From Shewanella sp. NIFS-20-20 (GTDB taxonomy: Bacteria > Pseudomonadota > Gammaproteobacteria > Enterobacterales > Shewanellaceae), in NCBI RefSeq assembly GCF_019209865.1, contig NZ_JAHUTT010000011.1:1-64000 (forward strand): DNA of 64,000 nucleotides, given 5' to 3'. Below the pieces are notes generated by a model that worked only from the letters and a program-made list of their open reading frames with translations, made no database searches and was not told the DNA's origin. Position numbers and translations under genes: made by a program. Shown in pieces: positions 1-8,215 of the stretch (its first letter is position 1; each line of letters begins with the position of its first letter).

Positions 1-243
1 TTTTTTCGGACCCGAAAGTCCTGCTCAATGAATTCTGTCGATTCGATGATAAATCACCGAATTTGCATGTTATGCGGACATCTTCGTTGAAGTCTCTTGC
101 GAGACGTTTTAAATCGTTGTCGATTTAGCAACTACTGTGAATGTCCACATAGATTGTCTGATAAATTGTTAAAGAACATGTCACTAGGTGACTGAGCCGA
201 AACTCTCTGACCTACGAATCATTCATCGTGTCAGTGGTTGCGA
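1..243 (-). other. rRNA operon leader (16S gene lies beyond the left edge)
   Basis: On the minus strand this is the transcribed leader downstream of an rrn-type promoter (-10 at 244-249) and it contains a boxA antitermination element at 167-178. No mature 16S sequence is visible, so the rRNA gene should begin just outside the window. The small frame that can be opened on the plus strand at 238-429 overlaps the promoter and gmhB and is not credible. gmhB next to an rrn operon is the E. coli arrangement (gmhB-rrsH). Confidence 0.75.
167..178 (-). promoter_or_regulatory. boxA antitermination element of the rRNA leader
   Basis: The minus strand reads TGTTCTTTAACA, one base from the E. coli rrn boxA TGCTCTTTAACA, followed by AATTTA as in enteric leaders. 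It binds NusB/NusE to make transcription of untranslated rRNA resistant to Rho. Its place about 65-80 bases downstream of the -10 fits an rrn leader. Confidence 0.8.
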
Positions 244-271
244 ATTATAGGCAAGAAAGAATTTAGCGCAA
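244..271 (-). promoter_or_regulatory. rRNA operon promoter
   Basis: On the minus strand TTGCGC (266-271) and a perfect TATAAT (244-249) are separated by 16 bp, typical of rrn P1 promoters. The upstream stretch at 272-300 is A/T rich, as expected of an UP element. The boxA downstream supports the assignment. Confidence 0.8.
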
Positions 272-373
272 GCCCTTTTATTGAAAAACATCGCAAAAAC
301 CAATCGTTCGCACACTTTTCAAACCAAGCGGTGCTTTTTTACTCAAAACAGCGCTTCAACGCCCCTTTTTGCT

Positions 374-919
374 CTATAACCCACTTAAATAAGCTGGTAC
401 ATCGGCGATACTATCGAGGATCACTGTAGCTTCGGCACTCTCGACGATTTCTTTACCAGTTCTAACTAAAATACGAATTGGAACACCGGCAGCTTTGGCC
501 GCCAACATATCATCGACTTTATCACCCACCATGACCGATTGACTCAAATCTAGTGATAGGTACTTAGCAGCATCATTGAGCATGCCCGGTTTAGGTTTAC
601 GGCAGTCACAATCCACTTTGTACACACCAATGCCTTGTTCTGCATGATGTGGACAATAATAGATGCCATCTAATTCAACCCCTTTATCGGCAAAGTTCCA
701 ATCCATCCATTCGGTCAGACTATGAAACTGATCTTCACTATACATACCACGGGCAATGCCTGATTGATTAGTAACTACCACCAATTTATATCCCATTTGC
801 TTTAACGACATGCAGGATTCAAAGACACCATCAATGTATTCAAAATCGTCAACTTGATGGACATAGCCATGATCTTTGTTGATTACACCATCACGATCTA
901 AAAAAATGGCTCGACTCAC
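374..919 (-). CDS. gmhB: D-glycero-beta-D-manno-heptose-1,7-bisphosphate 7-phosphatase
   Basis: A cytoplasmic HAD-family phosphatase that removes the C7 phosphate in ADP-heptose synthesis for the lipopolysaccharide inner core. The 181 residues begin with the HAD nucleophile motif FLDRDGVIN (Asp8, Asp10). The zinc-loop ligands Cys89, His91, Cys104 and Cys106 are present, as is the late acidic motif VGDKVDDM. The start codon is GTG, preceded by GGAG eight bases upstream. It lies immediately upstream of the rRNA promoter in the same orientation, as in E. coli. Family assignment is secure. Confidence 0.95.
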   Translation of the reverse strand: MSRAIFLDRDGVINKDHGYVHQVDDFEYIDGVFESCMSLKQMGYKLVVVTNQSGIARGMYSEDQFHSLTEWMDWNFADKGVELDGIYYCPHHAEQGIGVYKVDCDCRKPKPGMLNDAAKYLSLDLSQSVMVGDKVDDMLAAKAAGVPIRILVRTGKEIVESAEATVILDSIADVPAYLSGL

Positions 920-1202
920 AGTTCAAGCTCCGATAACTATCAAAATTTGTGCTTATTATTTCACTGTTGTGTTCAAATTGCATCGTCATTATTAGGGGAA
1001 TTGTCACAAGACAGACGCTCAACAGCCTACAAGCGCTATTTTTTACACCGATTGGATTTTAGCCGCGGGACACTGAACACATATTGCTAGCTATCATTGC
1101 ATGCCAATCTGACAGCGGCGGAGCACATGACTAGTTATCGCCCCGCTGCCTTCATTATCATGCAATCACTGAACTATAGTGTCTGTTCAATGACAGCTAG
1201 TT

Positions 1203-2264
1203 TCATTGTTGCCAATGGTGGTCAAAACTGATCTCAACTGGTATGCCTTCAATATTAATATCTAAGGGTTCCTGCGGGGTTAACGTGACCTTTAGCACAG
1301 GCTTTTCACCATCAAAGGGCCCCATCAACTGTTTGGGTAAGCGCCCCACCAGCTCGGTGGGTTCATTTATTTGTGCGCGAAAGGTCTCCCCTGTAGGTAA
1401 CTTGACCGTGGCTAGTTGACCAATATCAACATAATCGAGGTACTTAGGTTCAAGATAAGCAATTACCACAGGCTTTTCTCGTCCCGATAACCACAACAAT
1501 GGCACCTCTGAGTTGACAAACTCGCCAACCTGCACCTGAATTTCACTTATCCTACCGACAAAAGGAGCGAGAATAGTCAGTTGTTGTTGCTGACTTTTAA
1601 GTGCACTGAGTTCACGGGCTAGTGATAGTTTTAACTGAGCTAGAGAACCCGATTCTTGCTCAATGCGTTGCTCATAAATCGCATTTAAATAATCACCTTT
1701 GGCTTGTTCATAGGCCATACTTGAGGCCGTTTGTGCTTCGATGATTGCGGCCATATCCGATAAAGGCACCAAGCCTTTATCCTTAAATTTTTGAAAATCT
1801 TTCAGTAACGACTCTTGCTTTTCTAACCCGATACTCGCGACATGAATGCGTTGCTGATATTGATTTAAAATAGCCACTTGCTGTTCAGTCAGCGATAAAT
1901 CTAATTGTGATTGTTGCAGGTGTAACTCGTTTATCTTCGCTGACAATGTCGGCAGCTTAAGTTGAATTAATGCCGTATCTTTTTCAACTAAATCACCGAC
2001 ATTTACCAGCAATTCAGAGACAACACTCAGCTCTGGCGCCCGCATTCCTAGTGGTTCAGTGGTAATAATACCTGGCGCAAGAATAAACACATATGGCCGG
2101 GCTAAAAACCAGGCCAATAACACCACGGGAGAGATGACTAACAACAGTAATAAATACCAACGGCCTCGAAAACCATCGCGCTTCGATTGCGCGTAATTGA
2201 CTTTAATACCTTTTTCATGAGTCGGTGTTTTGCTCTTACTGGTAGCAGGATAGATGATTTTCAT
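1203..2264 (-). CDS. HlyD-family membrane-fusion (periplasmic adaptor) protein
   Basis: A 353-residue protein with a short cytoplasmic N-terminus, one membrane segment at about residues 36-55, a first half-lipoyl segment at about 70-105, a coiled coil at about 110-215 and a closing beta-barrel part. This is the layout of periplasmic adaptors such as HlyD, EmrA or Alg44. It would bridge an inner-membrane synthase to an outer-membrane exit. Its ATG overlaps by one base the TAA that ends the downstream continuation of the glycosyltransferase frame (TAATG), which implies translational coupling in the intact ancestral operon. No PilZ domain is visible, unlike Alg44. The exported substrate is unknown. 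Confidence 0.8.
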   Translation of the reverse strand: MKIIYPATSKSKTPTHEKGIKVNYAQSKRDGFRGRWYLLLLLVISPVVLLAWFLARPYVFILAPGIITTEPLGMRAPELSVVSELLVNVGDLVEKDTALIQLKLPTLSAKINELHLQQSQLDLSLTEQQVAILNQYQQRIHVASIGLEKQESLLKDFQKFKDKGLVPLSDMAAIIEAQTASSMAYEQAKGDYLNAIYEQRIEQESGSLAQLKLSLARELSALKSQQQQLTILAPFVGRISEIQVQVGEFVNSEVPLLWLSGREKPVVIAYLEPKYLDYVDIGQLATVKLPTGETFRAQINEPTELVGRLPKQLMGPFDGEKPVLKVTLTPQEPLDINIEGIPVEISFDHHWQQ

Positions 2265-2401
2265 TAAAATTTACGACCTCGTTTAAGTACCCACCAAGGA
2301 GCCATGGAACTTTCTTCGTGAGAACGCCTAACCCATTCATTTAACAATGCGAATAGACAAATAAAGCGCATAAACAATGCATACAGAGGATAAATAAACA
2401 A
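2264..2401 (-). pseudogene. In-frame 3' remainder of the glycosyltransferase, cut off by an amber codon
   Basis: Directly after the TAG at 2402-2404 the same reading frame stays open for 45 more codons and ends with TAA at 2264-2266. The encoded tail starts LFIYPLYALFMRFICLFALL, which looks like a membrane helix, and then has a basic end with WWVLKRGRK. Its stop overlaps the ATG of the HlyD gene, as expected for a native operon junction. I read this as the true C-terminus of the glycosyltransferase, lost through a nonsense mutation, a base-call error or, less likely, read through. Confidence 0.75.
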
Positions 2402-3592
2402 CTAGGGTAATAATTTCAGGTCTTGTTTTGGCCGTTCAGATACCGCTAGCAACACGATGAAGTAGAGAAATATTAACACCGCCAAATAAACACAATAAAT
2501 AAATGCAGTCATAGACACCACAAATTCAAACGGATAACTGAACAAAATATACAATGTATAGCCAGCAATAATGACAGGCATCAATACGTTTTGTAAGAAG
2601 CCATAAAGTAAGGTAAAAATAAAGGTGCCCATACCAAGTAACTTTGGCGAGAAAGCCGGCCAATGTTTTCTAAAATACAGAAAAAATAAATCTCCATCCC
2701 ATCGTAATCGCTGCCAAATTAGAGAGTAGAGAGTATCAGGAGCATCAGTATGCCCAACCGCAAAGGTCGCGAAAGGAATTCGCCATTCTGAATGACGTTT
2801 AAAATATTGTTTAAAGCGTAAGGTTAAATCAAGATCTTCTGCGGTATGCGTATCCCAACCGCCGATTTGTATTAAGAGCTCTCGACGAAAAGCACCGAAA
2901 GCACCGGATATATTATTCACTAAATTCCATTGAGCTAAACCGGTTTTCCCCCCTTGCATCGAAATTAAGTATTCAATCGATTGCATTCTTGTCACTAACG
3001 ATGCATTGGAATTTCTGACCCTAAGAGCACCCGCAACAGCAGGGACATTAGGATCAGCAAAATAACTAACGATTTGCGCGACACTATCATTATCAAATGA
3101 AGTATCAGCATCCGCATTAAAAATGATCTCTCCATTAGCCACACTTAAACCTGCATTTAAGGCTGACACGCGTCCACCACGTTGCCATTTAGGCAATACT
3201 ATGATCTGTCGGTTAACGGTGGCGTATTGCTTGGCCGCATCACACGCATGTTGATAGGTTTCATGATTAGCCACCGCCCCATCAACCACCGCAATAATTT
3301 GGATGTCGCCGTCATACACCTGCTCTGCTACCGACGCAATGGTGGTTTTAACGGCTTCTTGCTCGGCGTAACAGGTAATGATGCAAGAGACTTTGGGCGT
3401 GAAAAAACTGTTCACCTGAGTCGTTTGGTGTTGTTGATAATAAAAACGGACAATGCCGCTAACCACTAAAATCATTAATGGTAATTCGAAACAAATGATC
3501 AGGGGTAAAAACCATAAAATGACACTGCCATCCTGACTAAGGCTGTGCTTAATCTCTAAAAATAAGAATGCAATAGTTGTCAAATCAAACAT
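2402..3592 (-). CDS. Processive family 2 glycosyltransferase, truncated by TAG
   Basis: An inner-membrane polysaccharide synthase of the BcsA/PgaC/Alg8 type. Visible features are an N-terminal membrane segment (about 25-50) and the GT2 residues VVDG (Asp104), DAD (161-163), ED (252-253) and QRLRW (294-298). These are followed by membrane segments at about 323-345 and 362-385. The 396-residue frame ends in TAG, but an in-frame 45-codon continuation follows, so the intact protein would have about 442 residues and one more membrane helix. The start is 7 bases from the upstream zinc-ribbon gene, so the three genes form an operon. The sugar used cannot be told from sequence. Loss of the tail may impair the protein. 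Confidence 0.85.
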   Translation of the reverse strand: MFDLTTIAFLFLEIKHSLSQDGSVILWFLPLIICFELPLMILVVSGIVRFYYQQHQTTQVNSFFTPKVSCIITCYAEQEAVKTTIASVAEQVYDGDIQIIAVVDGAVANHETYQHACDAAKQYATVNRQIIVLPKWQRGGRVSALNAGLSVANGEIIFNADADTSFDNDSVAQIVSYFADPNVPAVAGALRVRNSNASLVTRMQSIEYLISMQGGKTGLAQWNLVNNISGAFGAFRRELLIQIGGWDTHTAEDLDLTLRFKQYFKRHSEWRIPFATFAVGHTDAPDTLYSLIWQRLRWDGDLFFLYFRKHWPAFSPKLLGMGTFIFTLLYGFLQNVLMPVIIAGYTLYILFSYPFEFVVSMTAFIYCVYLAVLIFLYFIVLLAVSERPKQDLKLLP

Positions 3593-3599
3593 TTGCTAA

Positions 3600-4967
3600 T
3601 CATTCCAAGCCAACGAAATTATCCACCAGCCAACTTTTCACATCAATTCCTATTTCAGAAGGCAGTTCTACATGATTAAACTGAAATTGAAATTCTTGCG
3701 ACAATGAAGATGTCAATTCCGTCAATTTTTTATACACAGACTGTAGTTGGTTACTGTTTACAAAAGGCAAAAACAGTAACAAGCCTTCCTCAGTAAACTG
3801 ACTACAGGCATCGGTAGTCCTCACGATTGACGATAAACGCTCTTGAAATTCCTGTAACTGCAAAAAGCTAAGTTCCGAACTGACAATTTCATCTAAATTC
3901 AGCACCTTTATCGCAATAATGGCATGGCGGTGATGATGGCGTCTGGCCAATTCATTTTGCCATTTGATCACCCAGTAAAACTGGTTTGAGTCCATCACAT
4001 TGCCTGAAATCTCTGAGAATATCTGAGTCATCGCCCCTTGGATGACCAGTAAACGTCCTGATTGCGCTAAACGGTATGTGTGGATATTTCTGACAACTAA
4101 CTCATCTAAAGCATGCTTTTCATCACATTCAAGGCACTGAGCCTGAACATTGGCATCGACAAACATATGATGACAACATCTGCACGAATGGGTCTCAATC
4201 GGTCTGTCGTAATCAACACCAATATGCCTTAACTGTGTAAAACAATTGGGACATGCGAGCACACCAGCATCTCTAAATGCACTTTGCTCCCCGATATGAC
4301 CACAATTAAAGCAATGCAAGCTGGCCATAATATTAATATCTAAATCGAAGCAACGTGGGCACACATCAATATAATTCAGGTGAGATGAATGGCAACAAGG
4401 GCTAAATCTTACTCGGCTTATTAATCGGGTAGATTCGAGCCAACCTTTTGCTTGTAATTGGGCTAATAGAGCAAAACTATCGACGTTAGAGATCCCCCAA
4501 GCTTCAAAAATAGGATAATAAAATAATGAAGCTCCTTGAGGATCTTTCATCGGGGTTAACTCAAAATCAGGATGCAGCCAAAGGTAAGTTAGCAATGTAA
4601 ATTCATGATTCTTTTCATAATATAAATTTACCAAACTTTTCTTATGCAGGTATTTATCCACATGTTTATCGACATCTTCACCAAATAGGCCATTGGCTAA
4701 ATAGGGAGACATTCGACTAGCGGCGGTCACAAAAATTAAACATAAGCCGGTGGTATATTGTTTACGTAAATATAACAATAATTCATCTTGTTCTGCAGGG
4801 GCAGCTGCAATGACAAAATAGGCATTGTTCAAATCAACATTAAGCAATTCATTCATATTATCAATGAAAATATATTGTTGTTGATATTCTATTGGCGGCG
4901 GCATTCCGAGCCAGATGCCAGTTTTTTTACTTGGCTGACTCGGGTTAACATTCATGACATTATTCAT
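3600..4967 (-). CDS. Zinc-ribbon (TackOD1-like) protein with degenerate GGDEF-like domain
   Basis: A 455-residue soluble protein. I chose the ATG at 4967, which has an AGGGTGG ribosome-binding site; a GTG at 5036 would add 23 residues. Five Cys-x2-Cys pairs (about 203-206, 219-222, 239-242, 262-265 and 278-281) form an array of zinc ribbons resembling the TackOD1 output domain. The last about 130 residues have a GGDEF-like fold pattern, but the active-site position reads TEEGL, so cyclase activity is not expected. As first gene of the operon it probably controls the downstream glycosyltransferase and adaptor, perhaps by sensing a ligand; that is inference. No close characterised relative comes to mind. 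Confidence 0.6.
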   Translation of the reverse strand: MNNVMNVNPSQPSKKTGIWLGMPPPIEYQQQYIFIDNMNELLNVDLNNAYFVIAAAPAEQDELLLYLRKQYTTGLCLIFVTAASRMSPYLANGLFGEDVDKHVDKYLHKKSLVNLYYEKNHEFTLLTYLWLHPDFELTPMKDPQGASLFYYPIFEAWGISNVDSFALLAQLQAKGWLESTRLISRVRFSPCCHSSHLNYIDVCPRCFDLDINIMASLHCFNCGHIGEQSAFRDAGVLACPNCFTQLRHIGVDYDRPIETHSCRCCHHMFVDANVQAQCLECDEKHALDELVVRNIHTYRLAQSGRLLVIQGAMTQIFSEISGNVMDSNQFYWVIKWQNELARRHHHRHAIIAIKVLNLDEIVSSELSFLQLQEFQERLSSIVRTTDACSQFTEEGLLLFLPFVNSNQLQSVYKKLTELTSSLSQEFQFQFNHVELPSEIGIDVKSWLVDNFVGLE

Positions 4968-5354
4968 TGGCAACCACCACCCTAAAAATTTGTATACAAC
5001 TAATTTAGCATGTTTTGACAACCCGCATGGCAACACAACACTCCGACCACAAAATACGCAACAAATATTATCATGAGCAACACGCCAGCATCAACACCAA
5101 TACCACTGACACAAGCGCGCCCCACAAAAGACAAATAAGCAACAGAAGGTTAGCAATGTGTTCCCCAAGTCTAATAATGCGCAATGATAATTGTACGCTG
5201 AACTATTAACGTTATAGTGATTAAGCCATTGTTTTAACTTAAAATGATTTCACGCATTATTAACATTGTAAATACTGTCTAGATTGACATTGGACCCTTA
5301 TATTTTCAGTTATTTCCATCGCCGCTTAAGCATCTAGACGCTACTAGTCGACAT
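4968..5354. other. Intergenic region with candidate promoter of the polysaccharide module
   Basis: No credible gene. On the minus strand TTGTCA lies 17-19 bases upstream of TGTATA/TATACA, which sits in a palindrome at 4990-4999. This is a weak candidate promoter for the operon starting at 4967. The rest (5040-5354) is A/T-rich and without clear signals. Frames at 5015-5209 lack supporting context. Confidence 0.4.
4990..4999. promoter_or_regulatory. Palindrome TTGTATACAA upstream of the polysaccharide module
   Basis: A perfect 10-bp palindrome, 23 bases upstream of the ATG at 4967 and overlapping the candidate -10. The same ten bases form the core of the putative GntR operator at 7236-7247. 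It could be a binding site for the same or a related regulator, or coincidence. Confidence 0.35.
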
Positions 5355-6626
5355 TTAAAACCTATCTATCCGATAGAACCCCATGTCGATAGTGGGCCGG
5401 TGACCTTGGATTAGTTCACCTGTTAATTGGGCACTGATGGCTGACCAAGTCAACCCTAAGTGTTGATGACCAAATGAAACAAACACGTTATCGTGATGTG
5501 TTTGACTTATCACTGGCAAGCTGTCTGGCAATGATGGTCTAAACCCCATCCAACGTTGCCCTTGGTCGGCCGAGGCTTGCAAAAACACACTGGGCATTAG
5601 CGCTTTAGCATGCGGTAATAGACAATCCGCCCTCGCCAAAGACATTGGCGCGTCTAAGCCCCCAAATTCGACGGTCCCAGCTAAACGCGTCCCTGTTGCC
5701 ATCGGGGTGATGATCATTTTACGCTCGTACGATGCCACCGGTCGCGTTAAATTGGATTGTTGCGGCATCATTAAATGATAGCCTCGCTCTGTTTCGAGCG
5801 GCACCTTATATCCTAATTGCTTGGCGAAAGGTCGCGACCAAGCGCCTGCCGTCAACAAGAGTTTATTTATCTCAATGTCAGTATCCTCTATTGTAAGCGT
5901 CAATGGTGCACTAGGATTGTTGACATTAATCTTAGTGACATCAGCCTGAGTAAACGCCCCGCCTAAGCTAATAAACTTGTTAAAAATAGCTAGGCATAAC
6001 TGGTAAGGATCCTCAGTATGACCCACGTCAGTAAACCATAAGGCATAGGTGATCTTACGACTCAAACAAGGTTCCAGCTCTCGCACCTGTTGGCCAGTTA
6101 GCAACGTAACGGCAATGCCTTCGTTAACATAGGATTGCCATTGATGCCGTATGTCGAACAACGCCGTATGCTCAAACACTAATAGACTGCCGTTAAGCGT
6201 TAATAGATGTTCACATCCGCAACTTGTTACCAAAGCCTTGATGGCTGAGATTGACTGTTCATTAAGGGCTTTGATCCCTTGCTTATTATGTAATCTCCGC
6301 TCTGAGGACATATTCACCATAAACCGTAAAAACCACGGCAGTGCTCGATGAAGGTATTGAGGACGAATACGCAGCGGCCCGAGAGGGTCCATCAGCATCT
6401 GCGGAAGCGTTAACAGTAATTTGGGATCCGCTAACGGAAACACCTGTTCAGTAGCAAAATGTCCGGCATTACCAAAAGATGCTCCCAAAGCCACTCCCTG
6501 TTTGTCGAGGAGGGTGACCTGATATCCCGCCTGTTGCAAATACAAGGCGGACGTTAACCCCACGACCCCCGCCCCTAGCACACAAATATCTTGATCGTTT
6601 GTGTTTAGCATTCGTTGCTTCATCAT
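5355..6626 (-). CDS. DadA-like FAD amino-acid dehydrogenase, probably D-hydroxyproline dehydrogenase
   Basis: A 423-residue flavoprotein of the DAO/DadA family. The FAD dinucleotide fold is clear at the N-terminus (CVLGAGVVGLTSALYL) and the C-terminus carries the family's GFRPSLPDSLPVI segment. Set beside the epimerase, deaminase and aldehyde dehydrogenase at 7283-10774, its likely job is oxidising cis-4-hydroxy-D-proline to 1-pyrroline-4-hydroxy-2-carboxylate, passing electrons to the respiratory chain. It is transcribed divergently from the other genes across about 650 bp. The second ATG (6623) is better spaced from AGAGGG than the first. A general D-amino-acid dehydrogenase is the alternative. 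Confidence 0.75.
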   Translation of the reverse strand: MMKQRMLNTNDQDICVLGAGVVGLTSALYLQQAGYQVTLLDKQGVALGASFGNAGHFATEQVFPLADPKLLLTLPQMLMDPLGPLRIRPQYLHRALPWFLRFMVNMSSERRLHNKQGIKALNEQSISAIKALVTSCGCEHLLTLNGSLLVFEHTALFDIRHQWQSYVNEGIAVTLLTGQQVRELEPCLSRKITYALWFTDVGHTEDPYQLCLAIFNKFISLGGAFTQADVTKINVNNPSAPLTLTIEDTDIEINKLLLTAGAWSRPFAKQLGYKVPLETERGYHLMMPQQSNLTRPVASYERKMIITPMATGTRLAGTVEFGGLDAPMSLARADCLLPHAKALMPSVFLQASADQGQRWMGFRPSLPDSLPVISQTHHDNVFVSFGHQHLGLTWSAISAQLTGELIQGHRPTIDMGFYRIDRF

Positions 6627-7235
6627 GTCCCTCTTCTCATTTATTGCGTGTGGGGATGGATTAATCCAATCTCAAGTTTCAGTGATACAGACCTGCGAGG
6701 TTAGCATCGATAATAAAATCGCCACGCTCCCACTTTGGTCACCGATAAAATGTTGACTCGTCCGTGATAAATCACCACTCAGACACTCGAGCTCATTACG
6801 GTAGGGCTATGTAAGCTCACCCCCTGTTTTGCCATCCCCAGTCAGTGGTGCTCGCTATTCGCCACCGTCCATGTTCTCAGACCATGGCTGCAGGCCTTTA
6901 GCAAGATGGCAGCACTTAAAGGTTAACATCAGGCCATCAACCAGCCTCTACTATGGGCGGCGAAATTGTGCCCGCAGCCATAATATTCTACTTGCGGTTA
7001 ACCTATCACTGACTGTGCATAAACACTGAACAATGCTTTATGCAGACGTTTTACTCATTACGTATCAGATGCTTGCGCAGAAAAATCCATGATATCTGCA
7101 TGCTGCAGGTGCTTAACGCCAACTTAGACAGCAAGGAGCATACCTAGATGGCAAAGGTATCTATTCATCACCCCTGGTATTGCACCAGAATATCGCAAAA
7201 AAAATACATCTTGATAACATCATACACCTTGGATT
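6627..7235. other. Long divergent intergenic region, no gene recognised
   Basis: About 600 bases between the flavoprotein gene and the operator. The plus frame at 6829-7029 has no ribosome-binding site and no recognisable content. The frame starting at 7148 is only an upstream extension of the deaminase gene; the putative operator and promoter lie inside it, so it is probably not translated. I find no convincing second operator in front of the minus-strand gene. Confidence 0.5.
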
Positions 7236-7247
7236 ATTGTATACAAT
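7236..7247. promoter_or_regulatory. Putative GntR-family operator ATTGTATACAAT
   Basis: A perfect 12-bp palindrome 35 bases upstream of the deaminase ATG. TTGATA at 7211-7216 with TTATTG at 7234-7239 is a possible weak promoter, so the palindrome would overlap the -10. FCD-type GntR regulators bind short A/T-rich palindromes of this form, and such a regulator is encoded at 10909-11583. Repression relieved by hydroxyproline or a pathway intermediate is the simplest model. Confidence 0.55.
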
Positions 7248-7282
7248 ATACCGTTATGATTATTTTAACAGAGAGGTCGACA

Positions 7283-8197
7283 ATGAAGATTAATTGGCAA
7301 GGGGTATTTCCTGCAATTTCAACGCAATTTCATGATGATGGTTCAATTAACTTTGCATCTAATGCCACTATGCTTGAAGCACTCATTGATGAGGGCATTG
7401 ACGGCATTATTGCGTTAGGGACTGTGGGTGAAAATGCGTCACTGAGTGCAGAGGAAAAGCGTGCCTTTATTGAACACACGGTAGCCACAGTGAAAGGGCG
7501 TATTACCGTCATTGCTGGTTGTACCGAAAATACGGCTCGCGCTGCCGCACAATACGTCAATGATCTTGAACCTCTCGGGATAGATGGCATCATGCTATTA
7601 CCAGCCGTGGTCTATCGAGGAACAGACAAAGAAGTATTGGCTCATTATCAATACGTTGCTCGCTCAACCAGGTTACCTATCATGATTTATAATAACCCAG
7701 TCAGCTACGGCGTCGACATTGATCTCGACATGACCGCTATTTTGGCCGCCGAGCCCAATATTGTTGCCATTAAAGAGTCCAGTACCGATACTCGGCGCAT
7801 TACAGAATTACAAAGCCGTTTTGGTGATCGTTTCACCATTTTTTGTGGGGTCGACGATATTGCGCTAGAAAGCATGCTACTGGGAGCCACGGGTTGGATT
7901 TCCGGCCTGACCAACGTATTTCCCCGAGAGTCGGTGGCCTTGTACCAATTAGCACGAGCCGGCCGCATAGAAGAAGCCCGCGAAATCTACCGCTGGTTTA
8001 TGCCATTGCTACGCTTAGATACCATTCCCACCTTAGTTCAATGCATTAAATTAGCAGAACAAATGCTCGAGCGTGGCAGTGAAAATGTGCGCTTACCCCG
8101 ACTGCCCCTGGAGGGCGAAGAGCGGGCTTATGTTGAACGTACGGTTAACACGGCACTGAGTCAGCGCATCGATTTAAGCAAGTTCAACCTTAACTAA
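7283..8197 (+). CDS. DapA-family 1-pyrroline-4-hydroxy-2-carboxylate deaminase (probable)
   Basis: A 304-residue aldolase-fold enzyme of the dihydrodipicolinate synthase family, with Schiff-base Lys164 (VAIKESS), Tyr136 (IYNNPVSYG) and the GTVGE loop at 46-50. Next to hydroxyproline epimerase and 2,5-dioxovalerate dehydrogenase it should deaminate 1-pyrroline-4-hydroxy-2-carboxylate to 2,5-dioxovalerate, a step done by the LhpC-type members of this family. The start at 7283 has GAGAGG seven bases upstream and gives family length; the frame is open back to 7148 but that part holds the operator. It heads an operon with the next two genes. Confidence 0.85.
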   Translation: MKINWQGVFPAISTQFHDDGSINFASNATMLEALIDEGIDGIIALGTVGENASLSAEEKRAFIEHTVATVKGRITVIAGCTENTARAAAQYVNDLEPLGIDGIMLLPAVVYRGTDKEVLAHYQYVARSTRLPIMIYNNPVSYGVDIDLDMTAILAAEPNIVAIKESSTDTRRITELQSRFGDRFTIFCGVDDIALESMLLGATGWISGLTNVFPRESVALYQLARAGRIEEAREIYRWFMPLLRLDTIPTLVQCIKLAEQMLERGSENVRLPRLPLEGEERAYVERTVNTALSQRIDLSKFNLN

Positions 8198-8215
8198 TAG
8201 CCAAGGAATGTGACG

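Noticed and set aside
1-21. GGAC/GTCC hairpin next to a T run at the left edge
   Set aside because: The T run precedes the stem on the plus strand and becomes an A run on the transcribed minus strand; it is part of the rRNA leader, not a terminator.
5015-5209. 64-codon plus-strand frame
   Set aside because: Lies across the promoter region of the polysaccharide module and has no supporting signal.
7148-7282. 45-codon N-terminal extension of the deaminase frame, with AAGGAG upstream
   Set aside because: The extension has no similarity to the DapA family and covers the operator and candidate promoter; the start at 7283 gives family length.
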